Assembly (NCBI RefSeq): GCF_001909055.1 | Contig: NZ_LVWI01000001.1 | Coordinates: forward strand, 434,001 to 498,000 | Direction of reading: 5' to 3' | Origin: Paenibacillus helianthi | GTDB lineage: Bacteria; Bacillota; Bacilli; Paenibacillales; Paenibacillaceae | Length of the DNA: 64,000 nt | Part shown: in pieces, positions 25,307 through 34,142 of the stretch | Position numbering within the stretch: the first letter of the stretch is position 1 | Layout of the letters: the number at the start of each line of letters is the position of its first letter | The notes under the pieces: generated by a model | What the model was told of the DNA's origin: nothing | Seen by the model: only the letters and a program-made list of their open reading frames with translations | The model's database searches: none | Program-made: the position numbers and the translations under genes

Positions 25307-26066
25307 GAACTTTTCCTCCTTGATTGGCATATGTTCTAACCCATTTCAGGCTGTCCGCTACACTTTCAAGCGGTGATCTGCTGCAATAATCCTGCTCTAC
25401 TACGGCCCATTCCGCACCCGCTGCATCAGCAGCCTCCAGAATCGCAGCCAGATTTACTTCCCCTTCGCCCAATACAACCGTCTCCGCCGATCCGTCTTCA
25501 CGCTTTTTCATATCCTTCAGATGGATAATCGGCAGGCGTCCGGCGTATTTGTTGATATATTCTACCGGATCATAGCCGCCATAATATACCCAGCAAGTAT
25601 CCATCTCCACTTTCAGCACTTCGGCAGGCACTTCCTCGAAGATACCGTCAAAAGCGGTCCGTCCGCCGAATTGCTCCGTGAATTCGAAATCATGATTATG
25701 ATAAGAAAGAACGGTGCCGCGAGCGCTGCACTTCTCTCCGATAGTCCGCAAATTCGCTGCAACCTCTTCCCAATTGCGCTGCTCTTCAGTCAGATAAGGC
25801 ACAATCAGATTGCGGTTGCCGATAGCCAGATTGAAGCTGATTTCCTGCTCCGTGTCATTCAGCATAGCATCATATGGACGATGTGCGCCGAGCGCGGTAA
25901 GACCCGTTTCCTGAAGCAGTGCAACTACTTCTTCTGCCGTCCGTCCAAAGAAATGATAAAATTCTACCCCGGCATATCCAAGCTCCGCTACCTTGCGGAG
26001 GGTTCCTTCAAAATCCTGTTCCAGTTCTTCTCTCAGCGTATACAGCTGCAAGCCGATTTTCAGCAT
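25299..26066 (-). CDS. Sugar phosphate isomerase/epimerase, first gene of sugar operon
   Basis: A 255-residue TIM-barrel isomerase (LQLYTLREELEQDFEGTL, SYHNHDFEF, EMDTCWVYYGG, IHLKDMK, VEQDYC). The start is the ATG at 26066 behind TTAGGAGTGAGG. It leads a five-gene operon (isomerase, two dehydrogenases, second isomerase, APH-fold kinase) read away from a divergent AraC regulator. The specific sugar is not identifiable from sequence alone. Confidence 0.87.
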   Translation of the reverse strand: MLKIGLQLYTLREELEQDFEGTLRKVAELGYAGVEFYHFFGRTAEEVVALLQETGLTALGAHRPYDAMLNDTEQEISFNLAIGNRNLIVPYLTEEQRNWEEVAANLRTIGEKCSARGTVLSYHNHDFEFTEQFGGRTAFDGIFEEVPAEVLKVEMDTCWVYYGGYDPVEYINKYAGRLPIIHLKDMKKREDGSAETVVLGEGEVNLAAILEAADAAGAEWAVVEQDYCSRSPLESVADSLKWVRTYANQGGKVHV

Positions 26067-26392
26067 GTTTGCCTCACTCCTAATGGTTTGGATTGTACTT
26101 CCATATCTATCCTGCTTCTTATCGTCCCTGTGGTGCCACATCATATGACTCACCTGAACAAAAGGGCTGCAAGCAACTGAATGCCCAATATCTGTCTCCC
26201 TTATCCTTCATGTTCCATATGCGTACCTATGTAGCTTTCAGAGCCGCTATAAAGCCCCCTCCACATCATTTATATGTTTTTTGCTCAGGTCCATAGTAAT
26301 ATGAAAGCGTATATAATAAAATGAAGAATATGATTAAAACATGAACAATCTGCTTATCATTTCAATATCCTATTCCATCACCAGGAGGACCT
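26067..26392. promoter_or_regulatory. Divergent control region of the sugar operon
   Basis: 326 bases without a gene between the operon and its AraC regulator. A TATAAT lies at 26312-26317. TGAAAGCGTATATA (26302-26315) partly matches a catabolite-responsive element (two mismatches to TGWNANCGNTNWCA). No clear AraC direct repeats could be fixed by eye. Confidence 0.4.
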
Positions 26393-27226
26393 ATGACACA
26401 AACAGCACCATGCCACATCCTGTCAGCCGGATTCTCAGTTCACCGCAAGCCCTTCCATATGTCGGGTGGCGACAGCGTTCAGTATTATCTCCTGCGTCTG
26501 CAGACTGAAGGACGCAGCCGGACCATGGTTGATGGTGTTCTCACCACCGTAGAGAGCGGCGATCTAATGTTGTTCGCTCCAAGCGATCCCTATTATCTGA
26601 GTATCGACAAAGAGAGCTATCCCGTGGGGAAGCCCCGTATTGAAAGTGGTGACTATCATATTTTCTGCGGAGGGCCCTGGATTGAAGAATGGTGGACCCG
26701 CAAGCAGCGCCCGCTGGTTCTCCACATGCCGCTCAGCGACTATTTCCTGGGCCTATTCCGCCAAATCGTGCTGGAGCAGCGCCGTTTGTCCAATCCTTCA
26801 CCAGAGATCTCTGCTTGTTATCTGCAGATTTTGTGCCTGGAAATCGACCGCCTAATGTCTGAACAGCCAGCGGTTTCACCCAAGGGCTATCTGGCGTACC
26901 GCATGAAGCAATATGTCGAGGAACATGCGGCTTATCCGTTCCGTCTTGAGGATGTGGCCGGACATGTGGATATATCGGTCTCCCGCGCGGTTCATCTGTT
27001 CAAGGAGGCTTTTGGCACCACCATTGTCAAGTATGTAAACGACGTCAGACTGGATATGGCACGGGAGCGGATCACCTTCAGCCCTATGCCGCTGGAGCAT
27101 GTCTCTGAGACATGCGGCTTTGCCAATTATACCTATTTCCACCGTTTGTTCCGGGGACGTTTCGGGATGTCACCCAAGCAATACCGTGCGTATAGCCGGC
27201 AGACCGAAATGACCTCACTGCCGTAA
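26393..27226 (+). CDS. AraC-family regulator of the sugar operon
   Basis: A 277-residue activator with an N-terminal cupin-type sensor (residues 1-160) and a C-terminal double HTH (FRLEDVAGHVDISVSRAVHL; LEHVSETCGFANYTYFHRLF). The ribosome site is AGGAGG. It is divergent from the sugar operon and most likely induces it in response to the sugar, as is usual for this arrangement. Confidence 0.87.
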   Translation: MTQTAPCHILSAGFSVHRKPFHMSGGDSVQYYLLRLQTEGRSRTMVDGVLTTVESGDLMLFAPSDPYYLSIDKESYPVGKPRIESGDYHIFCGGPWIEEWWTRKQRPLVLHMPLSDYFLGLFRQIVLEQRRLSNPSPEISACYLQILCLEIDRLMSEQPAVSPKGYLAYRMKQYVEEHAAYPFRLEDVAGHVDISVSRAVHLFKEAFGTTIVKYVNDVRLDMARERITFSPMPLEHVSETCGFANYTYFHRLFRGRFGMSPKQYRAYSRQTEMTSLP

Positions 27227-27262
27227 TCCAATCCCGCTGAGCCTGGACTGGCGAATCAAGGT

Positions 27263-27499
27263 TTATACCCCAATGATGGTGAATTTAGCTTTATTCTCCA
27301 GACATGCAAAAGGAGCGCCATCCTGAAAGATCCGCTCCTTGTGTTTGACCTTATTCAGTTTCTGCTGCTTGCTTGGGGTGACCCGGACATGCTGGGATAT
27401 CACGCCGTACTGATCATTTTGCCTGCGGTTTCGTTCCGCGCACCAGGTGCCGGAGCGTTCTGCCCTCAGCAGAGCTTTTTGTGTTTTTGTACGTGCCAT
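27263..27499 (-). CDS. Small basic conserved-looking protein
   Basis: A 78-residue basic protein starting at the ATG at 27499 behind AAAAAGGAGTG. It begins MARTKTQKALLRAERSG and contains WCAERNRRQNDQYGVISQHV. A longer frame continues upstream to 27844 but crosses the divergent gene and has no ribosome site. Arg/Lys-rich N-terminus suggests nucleic-acid or ribosome contact; that is inference. Confidence 0.6.
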   Translation of the reverse strand: MARTKTQKALLRAERSGTWCAERNRRQNDQYGVISQHVRVTPSKQQKLNKVKHKERIFQDGAPFACLENKAKFTIIGV

Positions 27500-27701
27500 A
27501 TGCGCTTGCACTCCTTTTTTAGTCTGAATGTTCAGTAGATTGGTGTCTAGACCTGCTGATATTTTAATTTTAACATATTCGTTTGTAGATTTCCCGGTAA
27601 AGTTGATTATAATCATTACGCCTGCCGGCGTCCGCTTGCACAAGCAGCTTCGGGTACAGTATTCTTGATGGTACAAGCCTATCCCTAAAAAGGAAGATTC
27701 C

Positions 27702-28019
27702 ATGAAGAATTGCGACCGTCCGAGGATCATTACCCTATGCGGATCGACCAAGTTCAAACCACAGTTCGAGGCCGCAAATGCCGCTTTAACCCGCCAAGGC
27801 GTAATCGTGCTGAGTCTGGGATTCTTTGAACAGAGCGAAGGCATTCATATTTCAGCGGATCAAGCGCATCTGTTCGAACAGCTCCATTACAGCAAAATCA
27901 AAATGTCAGACGGAATTATGGTCATTCATGTGAATGGGTATATCGGTGAAAGTACACGCAAAGAGATTGAGTACGCCCGGAGAATGGGCAAAACCGTGGA
28001 GTACTGGGAAAGCCAGTAA
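27702..28019 (+). CDS. Nucleoside 2-deoxyribosyltransferase-like protein
   Basis: A 105-residue protein with ITLCGSTKF at the N-terminus and GESTRKEIEYARRMGKTVEY near the end, both typical of the nucleoside 2-deoxyribosyltransferase-like fold. Small stand-alone members are common and are often of unknown substrate. The central catalytic Glu may be in GESTRKEI. It is followed closely by the AIM24 gene, probably in one transcript. Confidence 0.7.
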   Translation: MKNCDRPRIITLCGSTKFKPQFEAANAALTRQGVIVLSLGFFEQSEGIHISADQAHLFEQLHYSKIKMSDGIMVIHVNGYIGESTRKEIEYARRMGKTVEYWESQ

Positions 28020-28040
28020 CCACAGATGCGGAGGGAATTC

Positions 28041-28721
28041 ATGAAATACGATGTATTGTACGAAGGTGCTTTTGCTATGCTTAAGGTATATTTGAATCCT
28101 GGTGAAAGTGTCAAAGCAGAGATGGGTGCGATGGTCGCCATGTCCCCCAATGTGGAAATTAGAGGTACTGTGGACGGCGGCATAATGAGGGGACTCGGAA
28201 GAATGCTGAGCGGGGAGAAATTTTTCTTCCAGGAACTGACGGCGACAAGAGGGCAAAGTGAAGTCCTGCTCTCTCCGGGATCCATTGGTGACATTCAGGC
28301 CATAGAGCTGGACGGATCGTACAAGCTATTTGTGCAAAAGGACGGATTTCTCGCCGGGACCCATGGTATTCAGGTCAATACAAAAATGCAGAATCTGACG
28401 CGCGGGCTGTTTTCCGGGGAAGGATTCTTCATCATTGAGATCAGCGGCAGCGGTACGGTGTTCCTCTCATCGTTCGGAGCGATACATGCCATCAACCTTG
28501 AACCGGGTGAGGAAATGATCATTGATAACGGACATCTGGTGGCCTGGCCGGATTATATGGATTACAAGGTGGAAAAAGCAGCCTCCGGCTGGTTGAACAG
28601 CTTAACGAGCGGGGAAGCCCTGGTCTGCCGGTTCCGCGGCGAAGGTGTTGTGCTGGTGCAGTCCCGCAATCCGGGAAGCTTCGGAACATGGATCAAATCT
28701 TTTGTACCCTCCAGGCCCTGA
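28041..28721 (+). CDS. AIM24-family protein (TIGR00266-like)
   Basis: A 226-residue AIM24/TIGR00266-like protein, a family of beta-rich proteins of unclear biochemical function, named after a yeast mitochondrial protein. Typical repeats of G-rich strands are seen (GAMVAMSPNVEIRGTVDGG; LSSFGAIHAINLEPGE; VEKAASGWLNSLTSGEALV). The ATG at 28041 follows GGAGGGAA. It lies 21 bases after the preceding gene. Confidence 0.85.
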   Translation: MKYDVLYEGAFAMLKVYLNPGESVKAEMGAMVAMSPNVEIRGTVDGGIMRGLGRMLSGEKFFFQELTATRGQSEVLLSPGSIGDIQAIELDGSYKLFVQKDGFLAGTHGIQVNTKMQNLTRGLFSGEGFFIIEISGSGTVFLSSFGAIHAINLEPGEEMIIDNGHLVAWPDYMDYKVEKAASGWLNSLTSGEALVCRFRGEGVVLVQSRNPGSFGTWIKSFVPSRP

Positions 28722-28730
28722 ATAAAATCA

Positions 28731-28776
28731 AAACGGCATTTCAGAGCGCAATGTGCAGGCTCTTGAAATGCCGTTT
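28731..28776 (+). terminator. AIM24 terminator
   Basis: A 13-bp stem (AAACGGCATTTCA with TGAAATGCCGTTT) ends just before a T-rich stretch; it also separates the convergent Fur gene. Confidence 0.75.
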
Positions 28777-28846
28777 CCACTTGTGGGCAGAAATTCCACC
28801 CAGGCTAAATCATTCATCTGCCGGATGACTCATACCAGCACCAACC

Positions 28847-29320
28847 TCATGAGACCGCCTGGCAATCCTTTTCTCCTTTGCAGCCGTTCCGTTTGCATGT
28901 ATTGTAGGTGCCTTTGAAATCGAGCCGGTGATCCGTAACATTGAATCCATATTCCTGTTCCAGCCGGAGCTCCAGGTCATGAAGCCAATCTTCCTTGATT
29001 TCCTCCAGCCTGCCGCATACATTGCAAATCAGATGATGGTGCATATGGGCATGATCGTCACCGCGCAAATCATATCGTGCTACCCCATCGCCAAAATCCA
29101 TCTTTTCCACAATATGAAGTTCACATAGCAGTTCCAGAGTCCGGTACACCGTCGCAAGACCAAGATGCGGATAGCTGGTCTTAACCAGCATATATACTTC
29201 TTCCACACTTAAATGGTCCTTCTCATTATCCAGCAGGACTTTGACAATGGCTTCTCGCTGAGGAGTCAATTTATAGTTTTGTGCAGCAAATTGCTGACTG
29301 ATATTAACAATCGGGTTCAC
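28847..29320 (-). CDS. fur: Fur-family ferric uptake regulator
   Basis: A 157-residue Fur-family repressor. The winged helix holds NYKLTPQREAIVKVLL and GLATVYRTLELL; the metal region has DDHAHMHHHLICNVCGRL with a CxxC and a second Cys pair CKRNGC near the C-terminus. The HHHxICxxCG context favours Fur over Zur or PerR, but the subtype is not proven. A palindrome upstream suggests autoregulation. Confidence 0.85.
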   Translation of the reverse strand: MNPIVNISQQFAAQNYKLTPQREAIVKVLLDNEKDHLSVEEVYMLVKTSYPHLGLATVYRTLELLCELHIVEKMDFGDGVARYDLRGDDHAHMHHHLICNVCGRLEEIKEDWLHDLELRLEQEYGFNVTDHRLDFKGTYNTCKRNGCKGEKDCQAVS

Positions 29321-29355
29321 CTTAGGTCTCCCACCTTTCCGGAAGCGAGGATTGC

Positions 29356-29372
29356 GATTATAATTAGTAATC
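29356..29372 (-). promoter_or_regulatory. Putative Fur/PerR-type operator before the fur gene
   Basis: GATTATAATTAGTAATC is an imperfect palindrome 36 bases upstream of the fur start. It resembles the AT-rich operators bound by Fur-family proteins, so autoregulation is plausible. Confidence 0.4.
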
Positions 29373-29527
29373 GTTACGAATTAAGCATAACAAAAATACC
29401 CACCAAAGAAAAGGGCCTGACATGATTATACCATTACGTTTAGAAATTTCGCACAAACCATCAAAAAAAAAATATTAAGAATATTCCATAATAGACTTTG
29501 TACTCCACTTGTAAAGGGGTGAAACAG

Positions 29528-30403
29528 ATGAGTTATTATCACAGAATTCAGCTGTCGCTGGACTACATTGAAGATCATTTGCAGGACGAACTGCGGATTG
29601 CTGAGATTGCCGGCAAAGCCTGCTTTTCCCCCTTCCATTTCCAGCGTATGTTCCTGGCGGTTTCCGGCTTTACCGTACACGAATACATTCGCAAGCGGCG
29701 ACTCACCGAAGCGGCAAAGCTGCTGCGTCACACCAGCGAAAGTGTGCTGCAAATTTCCCTGGCCTGCCAATATCAGTCCCAGGAAGCCTTCACTAGAGCT
29801 TTTCAAAGCTACGCAGGTGTGACTCCTGGCAAGTACCGGAAATCTCTGGACCTGACCACCGAATCCCAGCACAAGATCAACTTTCTGGAGCTGCAAAAAA
29901 ATACCGAAGGAGATGTAGAGCGAATGGACAAACCAACCATGATTCAGCTAGATGACACCCCTATTATCGGCTATAGATACAAAACCAGCCTGAACGGAGA
30001 CGGCCACTATGCGGATATCCCCGGATTCTACGATGATTTTGGACGAAACGGACGGTTTATGCCTATACCGGATAAGATTTCTACGGGAATGTCCTACGGC
30101 ATTTCTTGTGATTATCAGGACAACGGCGACTTCTCCTTCATCGTAGGTGAGGCAGTAACGGAAAGTGCAGAATTGCCGGACGGGAATTACACCCATTTGG
30201 TTCTCCCCGCAGGAAAGTATGTGATGTTCAAAGCTTATGGACCCGCCTCACTCACTGCAACGACCCGCAACTATATTTATGGAACCTGGCTGCCGAATTC
30301 CGGCTATGAACGCAGGGAAGGCCCCGATTTTGAAATCACGGATGTGGTGAACTATTCTTGTCCTTATCACCTGCGCATCACTATTTATATTCCCGTTGAC
30401 TAA
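29528..30403 (+). CDS. AraC-family regulator with GyrI-like ligand domain
   Basis: A 291-residue protein: N-terminal AraC double HTH (LRIAEIAGKACFSPFHFQRM; VLQISLACQYQSQEAFTRAF) and a C-terminal GyrI-like effector-binding domain (about 140-291) like that of Rob/SbmC proteins. Such regulators sense small hydrophobic or cationic compounds. The ATG at 29528 follows AAGGGGTGA. The target is unknown. Confidence 0.85.
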   Translation: MSYYHRIQLSLDYIEDHLQDELRIAEIAGKACFSPFHFQRMFLAVSGFTVHEYIRKRRLTEAAKLLRHTSESVLQISLACQYQSQEAFTRAFQSYAGVTPGKYRKSLDLTTESQHKINFLELQKNTEGDVERMDKPTMIQLDDTPIIGYRYKTSLNGDGHYADIPGFYDDFGRNGRFMPIPDKISTGMSYGISCDYQDNGDFSFIVGEAVTESAELPDGNYTHLVLPAGKYVMFKAYGPASLTATTRNYIYGTWLPNSGYERREGPDFEITDVVNYSCPYHLRITIYIPVD

Positions 30404-30498
30404 ATTTAGGGGTCTGCAACCTTTCCATAAACTGTCGCGTCTAAGGAGTTGTATAAGGCCAAGCGGCCTGAATCCTATAGACAAAGGTGGACAACAAT

Positions 30499-31173
30499 AT
30501 GAACTTCAAAAAGAGCGCTTTTGCAGCGATCACCAGTGTATCGCTTCTTACTTTCTCACTCGCCGGTCCCATCTTTGCCGCTGACAGCAGCTTCAAGGAT
30601 ATTGACAGCGTTACCGGCAAAAACAAAATCATTTCCCTTAAGGATCAAGGCCTGATCAAGGGCATCTCTGACACCCAGTTCCTTCCAGGCGCCAAGGTAA
30701 CCACCGCTCAGGGCATACAGTTCATCTCAGGCGGCCTTCAGCTAAGCCTTGCAGCTATCGACTTCAACAAGGCGCCGCTCGCCAGCAGCACGTTCACCAA
30801 GGTTAAAGACAACGCCTGGTACGCGGAAGCTTTTATCAACGCCCACTACAACGGGATTGAAATTCCTGCAGATATCGACCCTGCAAAGCCAATGACCAAA
30901 GAATTATTCACAAATCTGCTGATTCAGGGTATAGAAAAAGTGGGCAATCTGCCTATGATCAACATTGTCCCTGCCGACATTTCAGATGCGGATGCCTTGA
31001 ACCCGTCTTTCCAGGGCAGCATTCAGCGCTCGCTGAAATACAAGATCAACACTCTGGATGCCAACGGCAAGTTCCATCCGAAAAGTGAAATTACACGTGC
31101 TGAAGCAGCTGTTATGCTCTATAATGCTCTGGACTACCTGAAATCCAAAACGGATATTGTTCCACAAAGCTAA
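30499..31173 (+). CDS. Secreted SLH-domain protein
   Basis: A 224-residue protein with a Sec signal peptide (FAAITSVSLLTFSLAGPIFA, cleavage near residue 28) and S-layer-homology motifs: FKDIDSVTGKNKIISLKDQG, an intermediate degenerate unit, and a clear last unit with ITRAEAAVMLYNALDYL. It should bind secondary cell-wall polymer. The ATG at 30499 follows AAAGGTGG. No catalytic domain is attached. Confidence 0.8.
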   Translation: MNFKKSAFAAITSVSLLTFSLAGPIFAADSSFKDIDSVTGKNKIISLKDQGLIKGISDTQFLPGAKVTTAQGIQFISGGLQLSLAAIDFNKAPLASSTFTKVKDNAWYAEAFINAHYNGIEIPADIDPAKPMTKELFTNLLIQGIEKVGNLPMINIVPADISDADALNPSFQGSIQRSLKYKINTLDANGKFHPKSEITRAEAAVMLYNALDYLKSKTDIVPQS

Positions 31174-31231
31174 ATACAAAGTAGACCCTTTTGCTCGTTC
31201 TGTCCTGCTAATGGCATCCCCATTGGCGCAC

Positions 31232-31260
31232 CAAGTGGAAACGGCTTCGCTGTCCTTTTA
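31232..31260 (+). repeat. Dispersed 29-bp repeat, copy A
   Basis: The segment around AAGTGGAAACGGCTTCGC matches 38910-38938 at 25 of 29 positions. It lies just before the left end of the IS1182-family element. Confidence 0.6.
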
Positions 31261-31370
31261 AAAACATATGCTTCCGAAGCGGGGGTGTCCCATAAGTAGA
31301 ATTTTCTACGAATGGGACCGTTCTTTTGTTTTAAAAACCGTAAAACGATAGCAAGGCAGCGATTCTCCCG

Positions 31371-32824
31371 TTATTGGAGGATCGCTGCTTTGCGTTTTTG
31401 GTCATTGGCTGCTTGCTTTAGCAGATTATGGGCAAGGGAAAGCCAACCGACTTCGAGGGTCACTTTCTCCATCCCTCGAAGCAGGAAGCGCCGGAATCCC
31501 CGGTTATTCTTCAGTTGTTCAAACACACTTTCCGGTTCCGTCATCCTCCGCACAGCCAAGGCGTAACCGTCTTCACTCCGTAAAATTTCCCGAGCCTGTT
31601 TCTGGTATCGCAGTCGTTCCAAACTGACGACGACTTCCCGATTTCCTGTCGACCTTGTACAACGTTCCTTCAGTAGGCAACCGTCACAACTTTCGCTACG
31701 ATAATGACGTTTTCGAATTTCATATCCACTCTCTAACGTTTCCTTGCTTTCTTTGCGGAAATGCAGCATTTGTCCGGCTGGGCACTTCCATGTATCCTCG
31801 GCTTCATCGTACGTCCAGTTCTCAATCTTTCCAATATTCTCTTTCCACGCTTTGCTCTTTTCTTTGTGGTAGCTACCGTATTTGACCACGGCCTTCACGT
31901 GTTCGTTTTCCAAATACGCATAGTTCTCTTCACTACCGTAGCCTGCATCCGCAATCACCGTCTGCGGAAGTTTCCCCAAGATCCGCCTTGCTTTTTCCAT
32001 ATGCGGCCATAAACAACGGGTATCGGTAGGTCTTGGATGTAGACTGTATGTTAATATAAACTGGTATTCGGTTCCGATCTGTACATTGTAACCCGGTTTG
32101 AGCTGACCGTTTCGTATGTGATCTTCCTTCATCCGCATAAAGGTTGCATCCGGGTCTGTCTTGCTGAAGCTGTTCCGGTCACCGAGCAGTACTTGATACT
32201 GTTCGTACTTTAACAGCCTGGGCATCAAATCCTTGCGAAGCTTCTGAACGGCTTTTTTCAGTGGTTTGTCCTTGGGCTTCTCCAGCAGTTGCGACTCTAG
32301 CGCCTGGGTCATTTGTTCGAGTTTCTCCCTGCCGATCTCGGCGGACTCGCCAAGTTCGCTCAGGTCCTGGCCACGGTGTTCCTGTTCTTCTTGTTTCTCT
32401 ACGGCCTCAATATCGACAAACAATGCATGTACCTTTGCTTGCAGCTTGGCCTTATGTTTACTAACAGCTTTACCCCATACGAAGGTGTAGCGATTGGCGT
32501 TCGCCTCGATTTTGGTTCCATCCACAAAATAATGCTCCAGGGAGATGTATTTCTCGTCCGCCAGAAACTGAAGCACGGCGGTAAATACGGTTTCAAGGAC
32601 GTCCTTCATCCGCTGAGAACGAAAGCGGTTAAGCGTGCGGAAATCCGGGCGTTGCCGTCCCGCCAGCCACATAAAGGGAATGTTTTCCCGGACCGCTTTG
32701 GCGATTTGCCGGGAGGAATAAATGCGCTGGGTGTAGGCGTAGATGATGACTTTGGTGAGCATTTTGGGGTGGTAGCTGTCGCGGCCGCCGCCAGGGTAGG
32801 CAGCGTCAAAGATGGCGTCGTCTA
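31371..32824 (-). pseudogene. IS1182-family transposase, C-terminal part
   Basis: About 483 codons of the transposase: from DDAIFDAAYPGGGRDSYHPK through HYFVDGTKIEANANRYTF, the VIADAGYGSEENY region with a catalytic acidic residue and the C-terminal cysteine cluster CDGCLLKERC. The reading frame enters the nested element at its right-hand boundary in this orientation and could start from a GTG at 32870, but no ribosome site is there. The missing N-terminus is at 35794-35904. Confidence 0.9.
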
Positions 32825-32833
32825 TGTTAAAAG

Positions 32834-32974
32834 AAAATAAAGTGTTAGACTGTATTTGTTGATTTGACACGGTTTCTGAGTTTGATTATCGTTAACTTTT
32901 AATAAATAAGTATTGGACTGACTCATTAAAAGTAGCAGCGGCAGAACAAGACTTGATAAATAAGTCTTAGACTG
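32834..32974 (+). repeat. Left-end transposase-binding repeats (three copies)
   Basis: Copies at 32834-32852 (AAAATAAAGTGTTAGACTG), 32902-32920 (ATAAATAAGTATTGGACTG) and 32956-32974 (ATAAATAAGTCTTAGACTG). They have the same orientation, inverted relative to the right-end copies, with starts 68 and 54 bp apart. Confidence 0.8.
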
Positions 32975-32979
32975 CCGCT
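32937..32979. terminator. Long hairpin near the left end
   Basis: AGCGGCAG pairs with CTGCCGCT and inside it AAGACTT pairs with AAGTCTT; repeat copy 3 is part of the stem. It could stop transcription entering or leaving the element. Confidence 0.45.
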
Positions 32980-32991
32980 ATTGTTATTAAA

Positions 32992-33008
32992 CTAATGTTT
33001 CCCGTTAG
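32992..33008. repeat. CTAAY...CCCGTTAG palindromic motif, copy 1
   Basis: CTAATGTTTCCCGTTAG lies downstream of the acetyltransferase gene. Related motifs occur at 33811-33827 (CTAACGTTCCCCGTTAG) and 35672-35686 (CTAACCTCCCGTTAG), so they border the two cargo genes. Confidence 0.5.
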
Positions 33009-33093
33009 TTGAACGGCTTTTGGGTACTCTGAACCACTCGCTCTCTTTAGCTCTCTAATAAAACTTTGCTGTTTATTTACTAAAAGTGGTCTG

Positions 33094-33519
33094 TCATTTG
33101 TCTAACATTTTTGAAAAGTACTTAGGAGCCTCCTTAAAACCTTGTCTCTCATAAAATTTATGAGCATCTATTCTTCTGGAATGACAATGAACTTGGATAC
33201 TGTCACATCCCCTTTTTCTGGAAGAGGCAGAGGCAAATTCCTCTAATTCCTTTCCAATTCCTTTACTTCTAATAGAAGAGTCCACAACAAAATAACTAAT
33301 TGATGCGATATCTCCTTTCATACCCAATTGTGGGATATAATGCAGGGAAATACAGGCAGTAACCCTTCCTTCAGCTTCATAAACCATCAATTCTTCATTG
33401 GGGTCAGCAAGAAGCCTTTCCATGTTCTCTTTAATAAAAAATTCGGTGTCCGGGTAGCCTAATTGCATCAATAATTTGGATATATCTTTTCTATCCTCCA
33501 ATTTCGCAACTCTAATCAT
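33094..33519 (-). CDS. GNAT-family N-acetyltransferase (cargo of Tn7-like element)
   Basis: A 141-residue acetyltransferase with the acetyl-CoA motif SIRSKGIGKELEEFA and a C-terminal HKFYERQGFKE segment. The ATG at 33519 follows GGAG at nine bases. The substrate is unknown; small GNAT proteins on mobile elements often act on antibiotics, but this is not shown. The gene lies in an AT-rich stretch unlike the chromosome around it, which supports transfer. Confidence 0.82.
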   Translation of the reverse strand: MIRVAKLEDRKDISKLLMQLGYPDTEFFIKENMERLLADPNEELMVYEAEGRVTACISLHYIPQLGMKGDIASISYFVVDSSIRSKGIGKELEEFASASSRKRGCDSIQVHCHSRRIDAHKFYERQGFKEAPKYFSKMLDK

Positions 33520-34142
33520 AGATTTCATCTCCATTCATTTCTCACTTTATAAGGTGTCGCTCGACATAAATCTCTATCGGTAACCCATTCATCGTAATCA
33601 TAGTATTATATTAGCGAAATTACTAGAACCACGGTGTGGCTATTTCATTGCAGGTGTGGTTTATTGTTAATAGACTATAACTCAATAAAATGTCAGCTAT
33701 ATAGATTGAACTAATGATTTTTATGTTTTAGGATTGCCGTGACTCCAGAGAATATTTGGACTTCCGGCCGCTGTTGTCTGCAGATTTCTTGATGTTTCTG
33801 GATTTTATTGCTAACGTTCCCCGTTAGAGTTTAATGTACAATTTCGAGCCAGCCAACAAGTTTGACTCCCACACGACCCCACATTTTTGTTATAACAATA
33901 TATTCCTTTTACTTTATATTAGGGGTCACATTACGAAACAGAAAAAATCGTACGTTTGGAAATAATGAAAAACCAATTTCTATTTCACAAGGAATTTCGG
34001 CCTTCTCCATATTTAGTATCTTAATTTTACTCTTGTTCGAAACAAAATAGATCGGCAATGGTATCTGCAGTTCATTTGGAGTAACCCTGCCCAATTAAAA
34101 TAAAAACCGCCAAGACTACCCGACGGTTAAATATTATGCTAT
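33520..34142. other. Non-coding stretch between the two cargo genes
   Basis: 623 bases without a convincing gene. It holds the palindromic motif copy 2 (33811-33827) and the left 39-bp inverted repeat (33918-33956). Composition is AT-rich. Confidence 0.6.

Noticed and set aside
27500..27844. N-terminal extension of the 78-residue gene to 193 residues
   Set aside because: The extension has no ribosome site and overlaps the divergent deoxyribosyltransferase-like gene and its promoter region.
32825..32870. Start of the transposase C-terminal frame at GTG 32870
   Set aside because: The codons before 32824 belong to the Tn7-like end, and no ribosome site is present, so this is a chance fusion.
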